NCBI GenBank assembly: GCA_002104905.1
Contig: MCFE01000574.1
Coordinates: 1 to 56,767, forward strand
DNA from: Basidiobolus meristosporus CBS 931.73
Taxonomy: Eukaryota > Basidiobolomycota > Basidiobolomycetes > Basidiobolales > Basidiobolaceae
Length of the DNA stretch: 56,767 nt
Reading direction: 5' to 3'
Shown here: in pieces, positions 12,101-23,160 of the stretch
How positions within the stretch are numbered: position 1 is the first letter of the stretch
Layout: every line of letters begins with the position of its first letter
Position numbers and translations under genes: made by a program
Notes under the pieces: model-generated
Seen by the model: only the letters and a program-made list of their open reading frames with translations
Told to the model about the DNA's origin: nothing
The model's database searches: none

Positions 12101-12500
12101 TTACTGTGAAGGAGCAATTTCATGGAATTCAAGAAAGCAACCAACCGTAGCACTATCCACCACAGAGGCAGAGTATATGGCCATCTGTGAAGCTACAAAA
12201 GAAGCAATGTGGTTAAGAAAGCTCTTTACAGATTTAGGCCTATGTCACAAAACGCCTATAACTTTATTTCAAGATAATCAAGGATGTATGCAATTAGGTA
12301 GAAATCCAACTTTTCATGCTAGAACTAAGCTCATAGATATTAGACATCATTTCATATGTGAAGCTATAGAGAATAACTTAGTTAGCTTAGTCTACTGTCC
12401 TACAGATGAAATGATTGCAGACATATTTACCAAACCATTAGCTAGAGACAAGTTTGAATATCTTAGGTCAAAATTAGGACTAGTCAGTATGAACATTTAG
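9190..12500 (+). pseudogene. Copia pol: protease, integrase, RT, RNase H with multiple lesions
   Basis: In order: CCHC knuckle (~9230-9275); protease DSGA at ~9399; integrase HHCC (H-R-R-F-G-H ... C-E-A-C, ~9800-9925) and catalytic Asp in LIHSDLCGP and FIDDYTRY, with the Glu in QQNGVAEQ after a frameshift near 10240; RT with QMDVKTAFLNG and YVDD at ~11519-11530; RNase H with TTEAEYMA and C-terminus LVSMNI ending at 12500. In-frame stops include TGA at 11028-11030 (Trp in related copies), TAA at ~11090, TAG at 11469-11471 and TAA at 12036-12038. It cannot give a full polyprotein. Confidence 0.88.
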
Positions 12501-12511
12501 CTGAGTGGGAG

Positions 12512-12728
12512 TGTTGTAAGAATTTGTAATTCCACCTAAATATTTACCTAACTTAGTCACTTAGATCATTACCCTCAAATCCTAGAGAATACGGACCAAA
12601 TTCCTTGTTGGGATTTACTTAGAATATTTTCACCAAAATACCATATACCCAGAACATGAAAATTCTCAAAGTTGTCCAAACAGCCCCAAACTTTGCACAC
12701 ATGTTCTTGGGACCTTCCTTAACCTATT
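12512..12728 (+). repeat. Copia 3' LTR, left segment
   Basis: Begins TGTTGTAAGAATTTG directly after the polypurine tract and matches the 5' LTR to 12728 (ACCTATT). It resumes at 13464 after the inserted foldback element. Removing the insert and one copy of ATT restores the uninterrupted LTR sequence seen at 8390-8400. Confidence 0.88.
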
Positions 12729-13463
12729 AGACTTGTTCCATCGGATAGTGCCACATTGAGCCATGAGTGCCAAATGATGCCCTAGTGTGCCAGAGAGGCC
12801 AAGTGAGCCTCTACCTGGCCACAGAGTGTGAAACATAGCTCCACATCTTCATGCAAAGCAGCCCCTGTGTTTCACCCATTGCGCAGGAGAAAATCCATTT
12901 TTTGACCTTTTTTTTTGGATCAATGTTGTGCAGGATGTGTTAGAGCAAAAGCAGATTGAAGATATGCATCTGGTACTCAATACCCATGGCACTCTGAATC
13001 TAGCTCCTGTAGCTTGTATCATGTCACAAAAATGAATGGCACTATCTTGGTCCACTGGTACTATCTGGCACTATAAGTGCTTTGTATAGATCTTACTTTA
13101 GGGCTAATATTTAAATATAGTGCCAGATAATACCAGTGGACCAAGATAATGCCATTCATTTTTGTGACATGATACAAGCTACAGGAGCTGGATTCAGAGT
13201 GCCATGGGTATTGGGTACCAGATGCATATCTTCCGTTCTGCTGTGCTCTTTCACATCCTGAGCTACATTGGTCCACAAAAAAAGGTCAAAAAATGGATTT
13301 TCTCCTGCGCAATGGGTGAAACACAAAGGGCTGCTTTACATGAAGATGCAGAGCTATGTTTCACACTCTGTGGCCAAGTATAGGCTCACTTGACCTCTCT
13401 GGCACACTATGGCATCATTTGGCACTCATGGCTCAATGTGGCACTATCCAACGAAACAAGTCT
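12729..13463. mobile_element. 735-bp foldback (long inverted-repeat) element inserted in a copia LTR
   Basis: Left arm 12729-13075 and right arm 13116-13463 are reverse complements of each other along nearly the full ~347 bp, with scattered mismatches. The loop is only ~40 bp. Termini are AGACTTGTT...AACAAGTCT. Flanking ATT is duplicated (12726-12728 and 13464-13466; TATT if the last T is counted as flank). No transposase is encoded. It is a non-autonomous DNA element of MITE or foldback type; the superfamily cannot be told from a 3-4 bp duplication. Confidence 0.88.
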
Positions 13464-13598
13464 ATTCTACGTGTTTGTAATGTCAAGACCAGGTAAAAGT
13501 ATAAATACTACTTTTACACTCAATAAATCATTAAGTGAAAGCCACATAATCTACTTGTTCTCCATATCACTTCTAATATCTCCAAGAATCTTACAACA
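13464..13598 (+). repeat. Copia 3' LTR, right segment
   Basis: Continues the LTR from ATTCTACGTGTTTG, through the TATAAATA and AATAAATC signals, to CTTACAACA at 13598. Together with 12512-12728 it reconstitutes a 349-bp LTR, the same length as the 5' LTR. Confidence 0.85.
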
Positions 13599-14140
13599 AA
13601 TCCAAGATGCCTTAATGTGAAGGATAGATTGGTAATTCTATGTTTAAGAGCCCTACTGCTGAGATTGCATGGAATGTATTCCAAGACACCTATCAAGCAA
13701 GTTCTGCTAATGAAATGTTGTATTCAAGAAAAATATTCCTCACAGTATTGATGCTCCAAAGAGAAGCTGTGAAAAGCTTCATTCATAAGGTCACAATGCT
13801 GGTGGATGAGCTGAAATCAGTTAGGGTGGAAGTTACTGCTGAAGATATGATAGCCATACTCCTCAATAGCCTGACAGACAGGTTTTCAAGCCTAGTACAG
13901 ATCCTGAAGTCCAGATTTGTATTGACACTTAATGATGAGAGCAGAAGGCTACTGCATGAAGGATCACAAGTATTACCATCAAATAAGAAAATAAAAGATT
14001 TTGCCTTAATAAGCAAAGTTGGACACCAAAGAAGGTATTCAAAGCATTCAAAGAAAGGAACAACTACACAGATGAGAACTGCAAAAAGAAAGGTCATTTG
14101 TTCAGGAGTGGCTTTTATAGCAACCCTATCAAAAAGCTGA
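13599..14140 (+). pseudogene. Copia gag fragment, separate copy
   Basis: Encodes a gag segment (CLNVKD-like start, then EIAWNVFQDTY, VDELKSV, AILLNSLTDRF, LISKVG) homologous to residues encoded at ~8765-9180, but diverged. It lies directly after the 3' LTR, with the ~240 bp that separate LTR and this gag segment in the 5' copy missing. The open stretch is 13640-14140. The knuckle region is frameshifted. Confidence 0.75.
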
Positions 14141-14708
14141 GTGATGATCCAGTCAAAAGGCCATAACATGATCTACATTATGTGAGGGAGGGATTATAAT
14201 CCTGCAGGAAGCTCAAATATATTCTGTAGAACAAATTCCACCCAATTTGTGGTGAAAAACTTGGCTAAATTTTGAGTATCTATTGCCCCTGAAGCACTGA
14301 TTTATTGGCTTTCATTCATTTTGCTCACCTCCAGATTCTGCACTCTCATTAATCCCTCACTATTATGGTATGCTCATTGGCTTATTCCTTGTCAGACTTG
14401 AATTGATTCTTAATATCATCCTGTATAGACTGATACCTAATATTAACCATCATTTCATGCCTTTGCCCAACCTCCTACTGCATTGGTAGCTCCATCAAAA
14501 CCTACCCCTGAAGAGGTGTATCTGGCTCAGTGTCTTTCTTCCAACAACTTGGAGGTGTCTCAATGTCCTTGTGCCTGCTGTTTCTCACTTCTTCCCATAC
14601 ATCCTGGTGTAGTGGCAACTGGCTACCCTTAAGTAGTACTAAGACTATTTCCTCCATTTATTGTTGACAATATTTGTAGACATTTTCTTTAGCATTTCTG
14701 CAAAGAAG
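14141..14708 (-). pseudogene. Unassigned minus-strand remnant, left of the gypsy insertion
   Basis: No intact gene. Read from 14708 on the minus strand, a frame gives ASLQKC then RKCLQILSTINGGNSLSTT, interrupted by stops. This frame continues directly from the reading LKRLLVISE at the other side of the gypsy element (20791 onward, minus strand), so the two pieces probably come from one older element split by the gypsy insertion. Family not recognised; gag-like is a guess. Confidence 0.4.
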
Positions 14709-15386
14709 TGTTGTGCATCAACATTGAAAACTTAGCCAATTTACACTCTGTGAGAAAATCTAGTACCCTAACTGATATTCCCTAACCCAAACATAACCAA
14801 TCCCTGTTATAGTTTATTTTATCACTTCCCAAAATCTATTTTTAGCTGTCACCTGATCAAATTTCAAGTGGTCATTATGTCCTCAACTGATCTGCTAAGC
14901 CTTTCCAAAGGATTAGTCATCTGAGATCCATCCAACCACTTAGTAGTTGCCAAGACATCAGCTGATTAATGATGCAATTTTTTATTAATCTTATGCATCT
15001 ATCAACACCCCAACAAATTTCAATTAGTCCAGTCTCTTGGGGCTTACTAGTTAAACTTGATCAGAAGAATATAAATAAAGATTACTGAGCCTTTAGGTTA
15101 AGTGTGTGTCTCAACACAGTTAAGATTATGCCTCAGCAAAATTAAGAATTTGACAATTCTGTTCTAGTTTCCACCCAAGCCTAGCATATCTAGCATTCCC
15201 CAGAACACCAAGCCTAGCCTGTATTGCAAACCAACTCTGTTGCCTTTATAGCCCAACTCAACTATTTACAAAACCAGTATTGGACCAGAACCTCTCTGCT
15301 AGTACCTATGTCACCCTTAGCAATTCTTAGACTCTGTGCTTAGTTGTCACCTAGGTTCAGTTGACTCATTCCAGAGTTTTATTACA
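14709..15386 (+). repeat. Gypsy 5' LTR (block A copy)
   Basis: 678 bp, homologous to 20115-20790 and 48031-48708. A TATAAATAAAG motif at ~15070 is the likely TATA element and contains an AATAAA. Confidence 0.88.
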
Positions 15387-15447
15387 CTTTTCTCTTGGAT
15401 ATATCATCTTTTTTGTTGAATTCCATTACATTCAACTGCTTTACAAT

Positions 15448-16740
15448 ATGTCCACAGCAGCAAGCAATCCAAATCTCTCCATGTTAGAAGAAGCCTGCAG
15501 AATTCAGGAAGAACAAACTGAACAGCCTGAAAACATCACGCATCAAAGATACACTTTGATGCTTAAGCATTCAAAGCTTGCCAAGACAAGATCTGACAAT
15601 CATTGTGGAGATAAACTTCTTGAAGTTTTTTCTGGTTACCAAGATGAAATTGAAATTGTCAAAGAAGCACTGGAGAATGTTGCAATTGTAAATGACAGCA
15701 TTGAAAATCCACCAAGCCTTGCTTTGCATCAGCCACCAAGAAGTCATGCCTTTGGATCCTCCAGATCTGCATCTCCCTCCAGACCTGCCCTGGTGGTTGT
15801 CCCACAATCCTTGCCTCTTTATGCTGAAGGAGCTAATGCCATAAAGAATCCTACTGAGTCTCTTTACAAGCTTGGTCATTTCTTAGCTGCACACCAGCTA
15901 GAGCTCAACACCAATTGAGTCTCTTTACAAGCTTGGTCATTTCTTAGCTGCACACCAGCTAGAACCCAACAACAATTGAGTCTCTTTACAAGCTTGGTTA
16001 TTTCTTAGCTGCACACCAGCTAGAACCCAACACCAATTGGGCTAGACTTCTGCCTCTCTGTCTCACCATGCAAGGTGCTGACTGGGTTGAAGTGAACATT
16101 CCTTCCAATAGTACATGGAAAGTTGCCCAGAACTGCTTTTGCAGCCATTTTGAAGATCCCCTCAAGAAAGCGCATCTAAGCTGTGACTTATGGAAAACTA
16201 AAATGCAAAAAGGTGAATCTGTGCAACACTTCTGTGATAGATTCCAAAGACAAATGAGATTAGCTGGAGTTAGTGATGATAATCCATTGCTTACTGCTCA
16301 TTTTCTTTCAAACTTTTCACACCAGCTACAGAGCAATATTGCTATTGTCAAAGCATGCAACCCTGCACGTACCTATGACCAGATCTCAGGGATATGTACA
16401 CTGGCAATCACCTTGACTGCAGCTGTTAGCCAGACTTCAGGCAACTCAACCCAAGATCCCACAACAGCCAGAAAAGGGACCAGTCATTTGACCAAGAAAC
16501 AGTAAACCGCTACCAAGCACTGTGAGCTTCATGGAAAATGCTATCATTCTACCAGTAAATGCAAAGGCATCACCAAGCAGTCAAACAAGTCAGGAAACAC
16601 CTCAGAAAAGCAGCAAAACACCAAAACTGATAATCCATATGCTGATGACAAGTGCTTTAAATGTAGAAAGATGGGACATAGATCACATGCCTGCCATGAG
16701 TAGAACTCTGCACCATTGGCAAAGATTACCCAGATCCTAC
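15448..16740 (+). pseudogene. Gypsy gag (block A copy)
   Basis: Starts MSTAASNPNLSMLEEA at 15448, followed by a Glu-rich region and the capsid-like segment (QGADWVEVNIPSNSTWK, FCDRFQRQMRLAGV). The frame is destroyed by a 61-bp tandem triplication at 15856-16038. The CCHC knuckle (CFKCRKMGHRSHAC) is encoded near 16657-16698, after further frame changes and a stop at 16503-16505. The solo LTR at 16751 separates gag from the protease region. Confidence 0.82.
15856..16038 (+). repeat. 61-bp tandem triplication inside gag
   Basis: The segment GAGTCTCTTTACAAGCTTGG ... CACCAATT starts at 15856, 15917 and 15978, a 61-bp period. The gypsy copy in block B has this segment only once (~49175-49235). Because 61 is not a multiple of three, the triplication shifts the frame. 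Confidence 0.92.
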
Positions 16741-16750
16741 ATGAAACTTC

Positions 16751-17100
16751 TGTTGTAATTATTGAATTGTCACCTAAATATTCATGCTAACTTAGTCACA
16801 TAGATCTTATTCTGTGATTAGCATTCTGTCCTGACTAGATTTCTTGTCGGGATTTACTTAGAATATTTTCACCAAATTGTCAGGTACCCAGATTATTATT
16901 TTTCTCAAAGTCGTCCAAAAGACCCCAAACTTTGCACACATATTCTTGGGACCTTCCTTAACAAACTCTACACGTTTGTTTTCTTCTACTTTATCAAAAG
17001 TATAAATACCATACTTTTGATCAATAAATCTACAAGTGAATAACATGTAAATCTTCTAGTTCTCCACATCACTTCCAATACTCCTCAGAATATTGCAACA
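16751..17100 (+). mobile_element. Solo copia LTR inserted in the gypsy element
   Basis: 350 bp, TGTTGTAATT...ATTGCAACA, homologous to the copia LTRs (shared blocks CACCTAAATATTCA, GGGATTTACTTAGAATATTT, CCCAAACTTTGCACACAT, AGTATAAATA). It is flanked by the 5-bp direct duplication ACTTC (16746-16750 and 17101-17105), the hallmark of integrase-mediated insertion followed by LTR-LTR recombination. It postdates the gypsy insertion. Confidence 0.93.
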
Positions 17101-17105
17101 ACTTC

Positions 17106-20095
17106 AACCAATGAAATGTCAGGGTATGAGGAAGCATATGAAGAGCTTACAGTTCCAGATTATCACAACCTCTTTGAAATTCTGGCTAAAATTGCAACTT
17201 TTCAAGAAAAAAGCAACCAATTGGGCAGCCAAAAGCTATAGAGGTGCCACTCAAGCCCAATGGCCAATCATATGTAGCATTGCTGAATACTGGATCATCC
17301 CACTCTATTGTATCACCTAATGTAGTCAAAGAACTCAATTTGGAAATAGAAAAGTGACCAGGAAAATTCATATTTGCAGCTAAGGACCTCTCAACCCCAA
17401 AAATTGATATCACCAACTCAATCAGCATTCTTTGTGGTTCAATCACTATAATCCATCAAATGGAAGTTATTGACATTCCAGATGGACCTCAGGTAGTCAT
17501 TGGTCTAAACACCATAACCAAACCTGGCTTTCACATTGGTGGACTACCAGTTTCATAACCTGAAGTCACTAAGTCTCAGTTGCCCATAATAGATCAGATT
17601 CCAGAGATTATCTCTCCCCATCCAGAAGCAGAGGAGTCAACCCCAACTTTTTAAGCATATTCTTAATCAATCAAATTGAATATTCAGCCAGCCATTGAAA
17701 GAAACCAAGCCATCTCCAGCAACAGTTTTGGCACTATTCCAGAATCCATTGTTACACTAGAAGCCCCACCTGGTGAGTCAACCTGGAGGAGCCAATACCC
17801 TATTCCACATTCTAGTCAACACTTGGTTGGTGAAATAGTCCAAAAGTGGGCTGACAATGGAATTATCACTCAAGCTCCTGTCAATACAACATTCAACAGC
17901 CCTTTAATGCTTGCATCTAAGAATGATGCTGATGAAAATCCAATTCTGAAGAGACCCAGTTTGGATCCTGGACCTCTAAACAAACTTCTCCAAGATGATA
18001 AATTTCTAAATCCAAGAATCCAGGGTATCTTTTCCTCACTATCAGGTGCAATAGTATTCTTCAAATTGGACTTGAAGGATGCATATCACCAATTCCAGAT
18101 CCATCCTGATCATCAGCATAAGTCTGCCTTTACTTGGAGTAATATTCAATGGATGTTGCAGGGAGCTCCATTTGGCCTAAAGGCGCTTACCAGCAAGTTC
18201 CAGAGAGTTATGACTATAAGACTCAAGAATGCACCATATGCCTTAGTATTTGTTGATGATGTCATATATTTTCCACAAGCTGTGATGATCATGCAGCTCA
18301 TGTCATTGATGTAATCAATAGACTGACAGCTGCTGAACTGATTCTTAATGCTGAAAAGTGCAGCTTTGCTTGCCTAAAAATCAATCTACTTGGATTCATA
18401 GTCACACCAGATGGCCACCAACGTGACCCTTTCAAACTGGTCAATATTCCTAAATGGCCAAAACCTACAAGCGCTATGCAACTCCAACATTATCTTGGAG
18501 TATTCAACTATTTCAGGGAACACATTCCTCTCATGCCCTCTCTGAGTGCCCCTTTGGATGCGTTACGCCATAGTCCTGATCTTCCCTCAGCCTGGAACAA
18601 TGCTCATGACTAAGCATTTGAGTCACTCTGCCAATTGCTCCCACAAGCACCCCCACCATTCTACCAAGACCTTTGTTGTTGCTACAGATGCATCTAATGT
18701 TGGGTTAGGGGCTGTCCTATTCCAGGATGAGAACCAGAATCCACCTCACTGGATCTCTTTTCAAGCCAGATCCCTACAACCTGCTGAGAGAAACTACTCT
18801 ACCACCAAGAAGGAGCTACTTGCCATAGTCTTTGCCTTGAAAAAGTTTCATCAGTACTTATGGGGTAGCCCTTTTACTTTGTAAACCAACCACCAAGCCC
18901 TTGTCTATATCCATAGTCAAAAGACCCTGACTCCAATGCTTACCAACTGGCTTGATACTCTACTCAATTATGAATATAACATTATTTATTGCCTAGGAAT
19001 CCTCAACATCTGGACTGTCCACCTTTCAAGACTTTTCCCAACTTCACCTTGGGAGGGACATGTGATTACTGATATAATCAGTAAGCTAACTACAACTTCC
19101 AAAATAATCCCACAACTGGATTCAGCAACCTGGAAAATCCCATATGCTTATGAAAGGAAAACATTAATACAGAGGAGTCATTCACTTGGCTACTTTGGAG
19201 CTGACACACTGATGAAGGAGCTACAATCTGATGAATATCACCAGCAGAATATCAAAGCTGACTGCTTAGAATTTGTGAAGTCTTGCAGTGAATGTCAACT
19301 GTACAATATAATATGTGCCAGAATAGCGCCATTGATCACTGTCTGATCACTCCATATCATCCCTAAGCTAATGGACTTGCTGAAAGACATGCTCAGACCT
19401 CAGTGAACATCATCAGTTAATCCATCAAAGGTATCAAGAAGAATTGGGACAAGTACATTTCCACCATACAGTATGCTACCAGCACCAAAATTGTTGCTCT
19501 ACATGGATCATTGCCATTTTCTTTGATGTTTAGGAGAAGATAACCACTTTGGGGACTACCAGAATACAGAGTTAGCAAGTTAGAATACAGACAAGATAAA
19601 GAACCGGCCTGAGCATCTCACCAATATTGTCTACCCTGTTATCAGTACCAGAAGTAAGGCCTTACAGCAAAAGATGACTTCATCCAACGCCTCAAGACAC
19701 AGGAACAGCAGCTTCCCAGATGGGTCATATGTCATGACACTAGACCCAATCCAACAATCTAAACTTGACCCCAAATATGAAGGCCCATTCAAAGTTGTCA
19801 GAAGTACCACTGGAGGATATTATGTACTTCAGGACATTACTGGAGCACTGCTACCCAAGAACTTTCCACCTTCTTCACTCAAGCTTATATCTCAAGACCC
19901 AGTTACTTCTGAATCCTATTAAGTTGAAGCTATTGTTGACCATGATGGAGATGAACCAAATTGCCTTTATTCAGTCAGGTGGAAAGGTTATGATGCCAAA
20001 CACAACACCTGGGAACCTTACACCAACTTTGATGATGTTGCCATCATTGATCAGTACTGGAGCTGCAGGGGAACCCAGAAGGTATCAGAAAACTC
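17106..20095 (+). pseudogene. Gypsy pol: protease, RT, RNase H, integrase, chromodomain (decayed)
   Basis: Protease region near 17280 (LNTGSSHSIVSPNVV, with Asp of the DTG motif changed to Asn). RT at ~17676-18320 (KLDLKDAYHQFQIHPDHQ, GAPFGLK, FVDDVIYF). RNase H at ~18670-18890 (VVATDASNVGLGAVL). Integrase zinc-binding part at ~19160-19310, then a deletion that removes the catalytic core relative to the block B copy. The C-terminus, in frame with the 19674 segment after a TAA at 19920-19922, is a chromodomain (LYSVRWKGYDAKHNTWEP, ~19960-20020). Numerous stops; inactive. Confidence 0.85.
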
Positions 20096-20114
20096 CTCTC
20101 CTGGAAGGAGGTGA

Positions 20115-20790
20115 TGTTATGCATCAGCATCTAAAACTTAGCCAGTTTCACTCCATTAAAAAATCTTGTACTCTAACTGATTTTCACTAACCCAAACATA
20201 ACTAATCCCTTTTATAGTTTAATTGATTACTTCTCAGAATCTATTTTTAGCTGTCACCTGATCAAATTTCAAGTGGTCATTATGTCCTCAACTGATCTGC
20301 TAAGCCTTTCCAAAAGATTAGTCATCTGAGATCCATCCAACCTCTTAGTAGTTGCCAAGACATCAGCTGATTAATGATGCAATTTTTCATTAATCTTATG
20401 CACCTATCAACACCCCAACAGATTTCAATTAGTCCAGTCTCTTGGTTTTTACTAACTCAAATGGATCAAAAAAATATAAATAAAGATTACTGAGCCTTTT
20501 GGTCTATTGTGTGTCTCAACAAATTAAGAATGTGCCTCAGCAAAATTAAGAATTCCACAATTCCATTGTAGTTTCCACCCAAGCCTAGCATATGTGGCAT
20601 TCCCAAGAACACCAAGCCTAGCCTGTTTAGCAAACCAACTCTGTTGCCTTTATAGCCCAACTCAACTATATAAAAAACCAGTATTAGACCAGAACTTCTC
20701 TGCTAATATTTCTATCACCCTTAACAATTCAAAGATTCTGCGCTTGGTTGTCACTTGGGTTCAGTTAGCTCATTCAGCAGTTTTATTACA
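20115..20790 (+). repeat. Gypsy 3' LTR (block A copy)
   Basis: 676 bp, TGTTATGCATC...TTTTATTACA, preceded by the polypurine tract. It differs from the 5' LTR by scattered substitutions and small indels, so the insertion is not very recent. Confidence 0.88.
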
Positions 20791-21915
20791 CTTCTGATAT
20801 AACAAGGAGCCTCTTGAGTGCTTTGTTGTACCCTAACTCCTGACAAAATTCCAATGTGGACATTGCAACAAACCTGTGTCTTAGAAACCATGATGCTTTG
20901 CTGTATGGTAGGATCTCTACCATATATACCACTGGAGAGGCTGTAGTAAACTCATACTCATTCTCCATGGATTCTTCATAGTTTTCTGCCTCTTATAGCT
21001 TTTAATGTTCTTGTGATATTTTTTAAATAGTCCAATGCCAGCCCAAGACCAACTGTTGTGCTTCCAGGCTCCTATGATACTCATCTACTGAGATGTTGGA
21101 TGTAGGTCAGTACTTGACCCTATCACAAAGCTGTTTGAGTTATTTCTTTACATCAATGATACTTATCTCTCTATATTGAATAGGGATTGCTCTACACTCA
21201 GTGTCCACTCATCCTGCCTCACTCTGGCTTCCTGAGTACCTTAGACTATTGCATCTAGCCAATCAGGCTTTCCATTGATGTGCTCTATCACTCCATCATT
21301 ACATCCTGCCAACTGATTCTTAATGACATAGGGCTGTGTCATTTGGAACAGAAAAGTGACATTGTATGTGTATGGTGTGGTTACTGCATCTTCATTTGCT
21401 TCCATATTATGGTTTTCTTGTTCCTGTGCAGACCTCCTCCCTTGTGGACCTCCCTTTGAGCCTGATTGGTGGGTATCAACAATAACACAATGTACATCAT
21501 CAGCATTGCTTATTCTGGTCCTAAAGGTTTTCACTGGACTGAACACCAAAGCATGCTGCTGACCAACTGGATTGTGGCTTGTGCTTGTTATGGCACTTTT
21601 CTGGGGATGTGCAGGCTTTGCAGATTCATTTGGCAGCATTTAAATGGAAATGAGTCAAACCAAATGGAATAGTATGACATTTGATTTGGTTGGAGATGCA
21701 ACAAGTTTATATATACTGCTTACAGTGGCATAAAATAAATACATCTTACTTTTAGAAAGTAGTAATGTCTCATATATGAGACTCTCTAAGACATGCAGGA
21801 TATCCAATAGAAAATGATATATTAGTGCTATAATGCTGATCACTGATTGATTTCCCCTCATGGACAAAGCTGCTCTTATGAAATGGTGCAAACAAGGAGA
21901 AACAGCACCATGCAA
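20791..21915 (-). pseudogene. Unassigned minus-strand gag-like remnant, right of the gypsy insertion
   Basis: The longest open part runs from 21639 to 21241 (MLPNESAKPAHPQ ... GKPDWLDAIV). After a stop, readable sequence continues (EARVRQDEWTLSVEQSLF, then in another frame VDEYHRSLEAQQLVLGWHW) to LKRLLVISE at 20791, where it joins the piece at 14708. Length, composition and absence of enzyme motifs suggest a retrotransposon gag, but I recognise no family. An AT-rich stretch (21660-21800) upstream could be leader or LTR sequence. Confidence 0.35.
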
Positions 21916-23160
21916 CTATGTAACAAGCTTCTCAGTCAAGAAGCACAAAAACAGCACAGAATGTACTTCAAAAAATATGGCTGCTGTGTTGGCACACATT
22001 TACCAACTAAAAATTCCACAACAAAAGAACTTTCAATGGCATTTAGGCAGTCACTTGGCAATCTCTCAATGGTACATGACTCCACTCTTGCCTTTTCTGC
22101 AACTAAGTGGAGAGGGTATAATAAGTTATGTAGTCCTCCTCAAAGTCCCAAGGGGGAGTTACCTTGAAGTACTACTGACAAAGAGGACTTACAAATGGAC
22201 TGTAAGCCTATCTTGGAGAGCAAAAATACCCAGCACAAGGCTGGCAAAAACCCAGAATATGAAATGTCAGAAATTTTGATGGATATTCTGCATAGCCAAG
22301 TAAGCCCACTGATCCAGTCACTGCCACAAGAAGAGATGCTTGGCTTGAGAAGTGGTGTATCTCTACCAGTGTTGGTAACAGGAGTTTTGGGAACGTACTG
22401 CTGATACTTGTCAATCTCATACCACAATGTAAGATGCACCTACCTTGTATAGGTGACAAAGAGTAATGCTGCAGGCCACTTATTACCCAGAGCTAGTACT
22501 GATACTATCATGTATCAATAGCTGTATGGCATTCTCACCAATGTTCAGCTTGCAAGAAGACAGCAACTAATGGCAGCAACCATTGATCAAATTAAGAGTA
22601 TATTGCAGTAATACCCTGTCTAAAGATGCTGATGCAATCAAATCAATACCATCATGCTAAACAGTACACCATCAATTTGAGCCAACCAAAGAATTCAAGG
22701 CTATATATGATGGAGAGTGTTACATAGAGCTGAGGAGTAGGAGTACGTGCTTGTTTTAAGGTATTATGGACCATGCTTTGCCCTGGCACTTGTTGAATTC
22801 TCATTGGGCAAGTGCATTGACAGTAAATCTTGCTGACCACTGATTCTCAGCAATTTGAATTTGCCACCAATGTTACAATATCAGAGCAGAAATCTAATGG
22901 TAGTATCACTGATATCTGGTCCAAAATTACCATCCTACTCTCCAGAGAGATACTAGTGAATGGCCATCAAGTTAAAAGCACATATTGTACACTGCATTGG
23001 GAACACACCAACAATTGTTGACATTGTTGGATTTTCTGGGTGAAATGGATGGTATTACTGTCAAATTTGTCAGACACAGGGGATGTACTCCACCATATTT
23101 ACACACTATGGCATAAGGCACCTTTGGGTTGGTGTTGGAGTAATTTTTGAGGAATGAAAG
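21916..23160. other. Unidentified stretch, no convincing gene
   Basis: Several short ORFs occur on both strands (for example 21860-22279 plus, 22140-22439 minus), but none shows a recognisable domain, conserved motif or matching copy elsewhere in the window. It probably consists of decayed repeat DNA, because it lies between TE remnants and the resumption of array spacer near 23160. Confidence 0.4.

Larger units (their letters stand above)
8179..13598 (+). mobile_element. Ty1/copia retrotransposon, nearly full length, inactivated
   Basis: Two similar LTRs of ~349 bp flank gag-PR-IN-RT-RH in copia order. LTR ends are TGTTGTAAG...CTTACAACA, a perfect inverted 9-mer. A purine-rich tract (GAGTGGGAG) lies immediately before the 3' LTR at 12512. 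The coding region contains several premature stops and frameshifts, so this copy is not autonomous. The 3' LTR was later split by a foldback element. Flanking pentamers AATAC (8174-8178) and AATCC (13599-13603) agree at 4 of 5 positions, which is weak evidence for a target-site duplication. Confidence 0.9.
14709..20790 (+). mobile_element. Ty3/gypsy chromovirus-type retrotransposon, decayed
   Basis: LTRs 14709-15386 (678 bp) and 20115-20790 (676 bp) start TGTTGTGC or TGTTATGC and end TTTTATTACA. A purine-rich tract (GGAAGGAGGTGA) precedes the 3' LTR. Internal order is gag, CCHC, protease, RT, RNase H, integrase and a C-terminal chromodomain, the chromovirus plan. It carries a solo copia LTR at 16751-17100, a ~300-bp deletion in the integrase near 19312, a 61-bp triplication in gag, and many stops. 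Flanking pentamers (AGAAG and CTTCT) are not a direct duplication. Confidence 0.9.

Noticed and set aside
14760-14805. CCCTAAC motifs in the gypsy LTRs as telomere traces
   Set aside because: They occur at the same place in all three gypsy LTRs (also ~20170 and ~48080), so they are ordinary LTR sequence.
14704-20795. Target-site duplication of gypsy element 1
   Set aside because: Flanking pentamers AGAAG and CTTCT are inverted, not direct, repeats.
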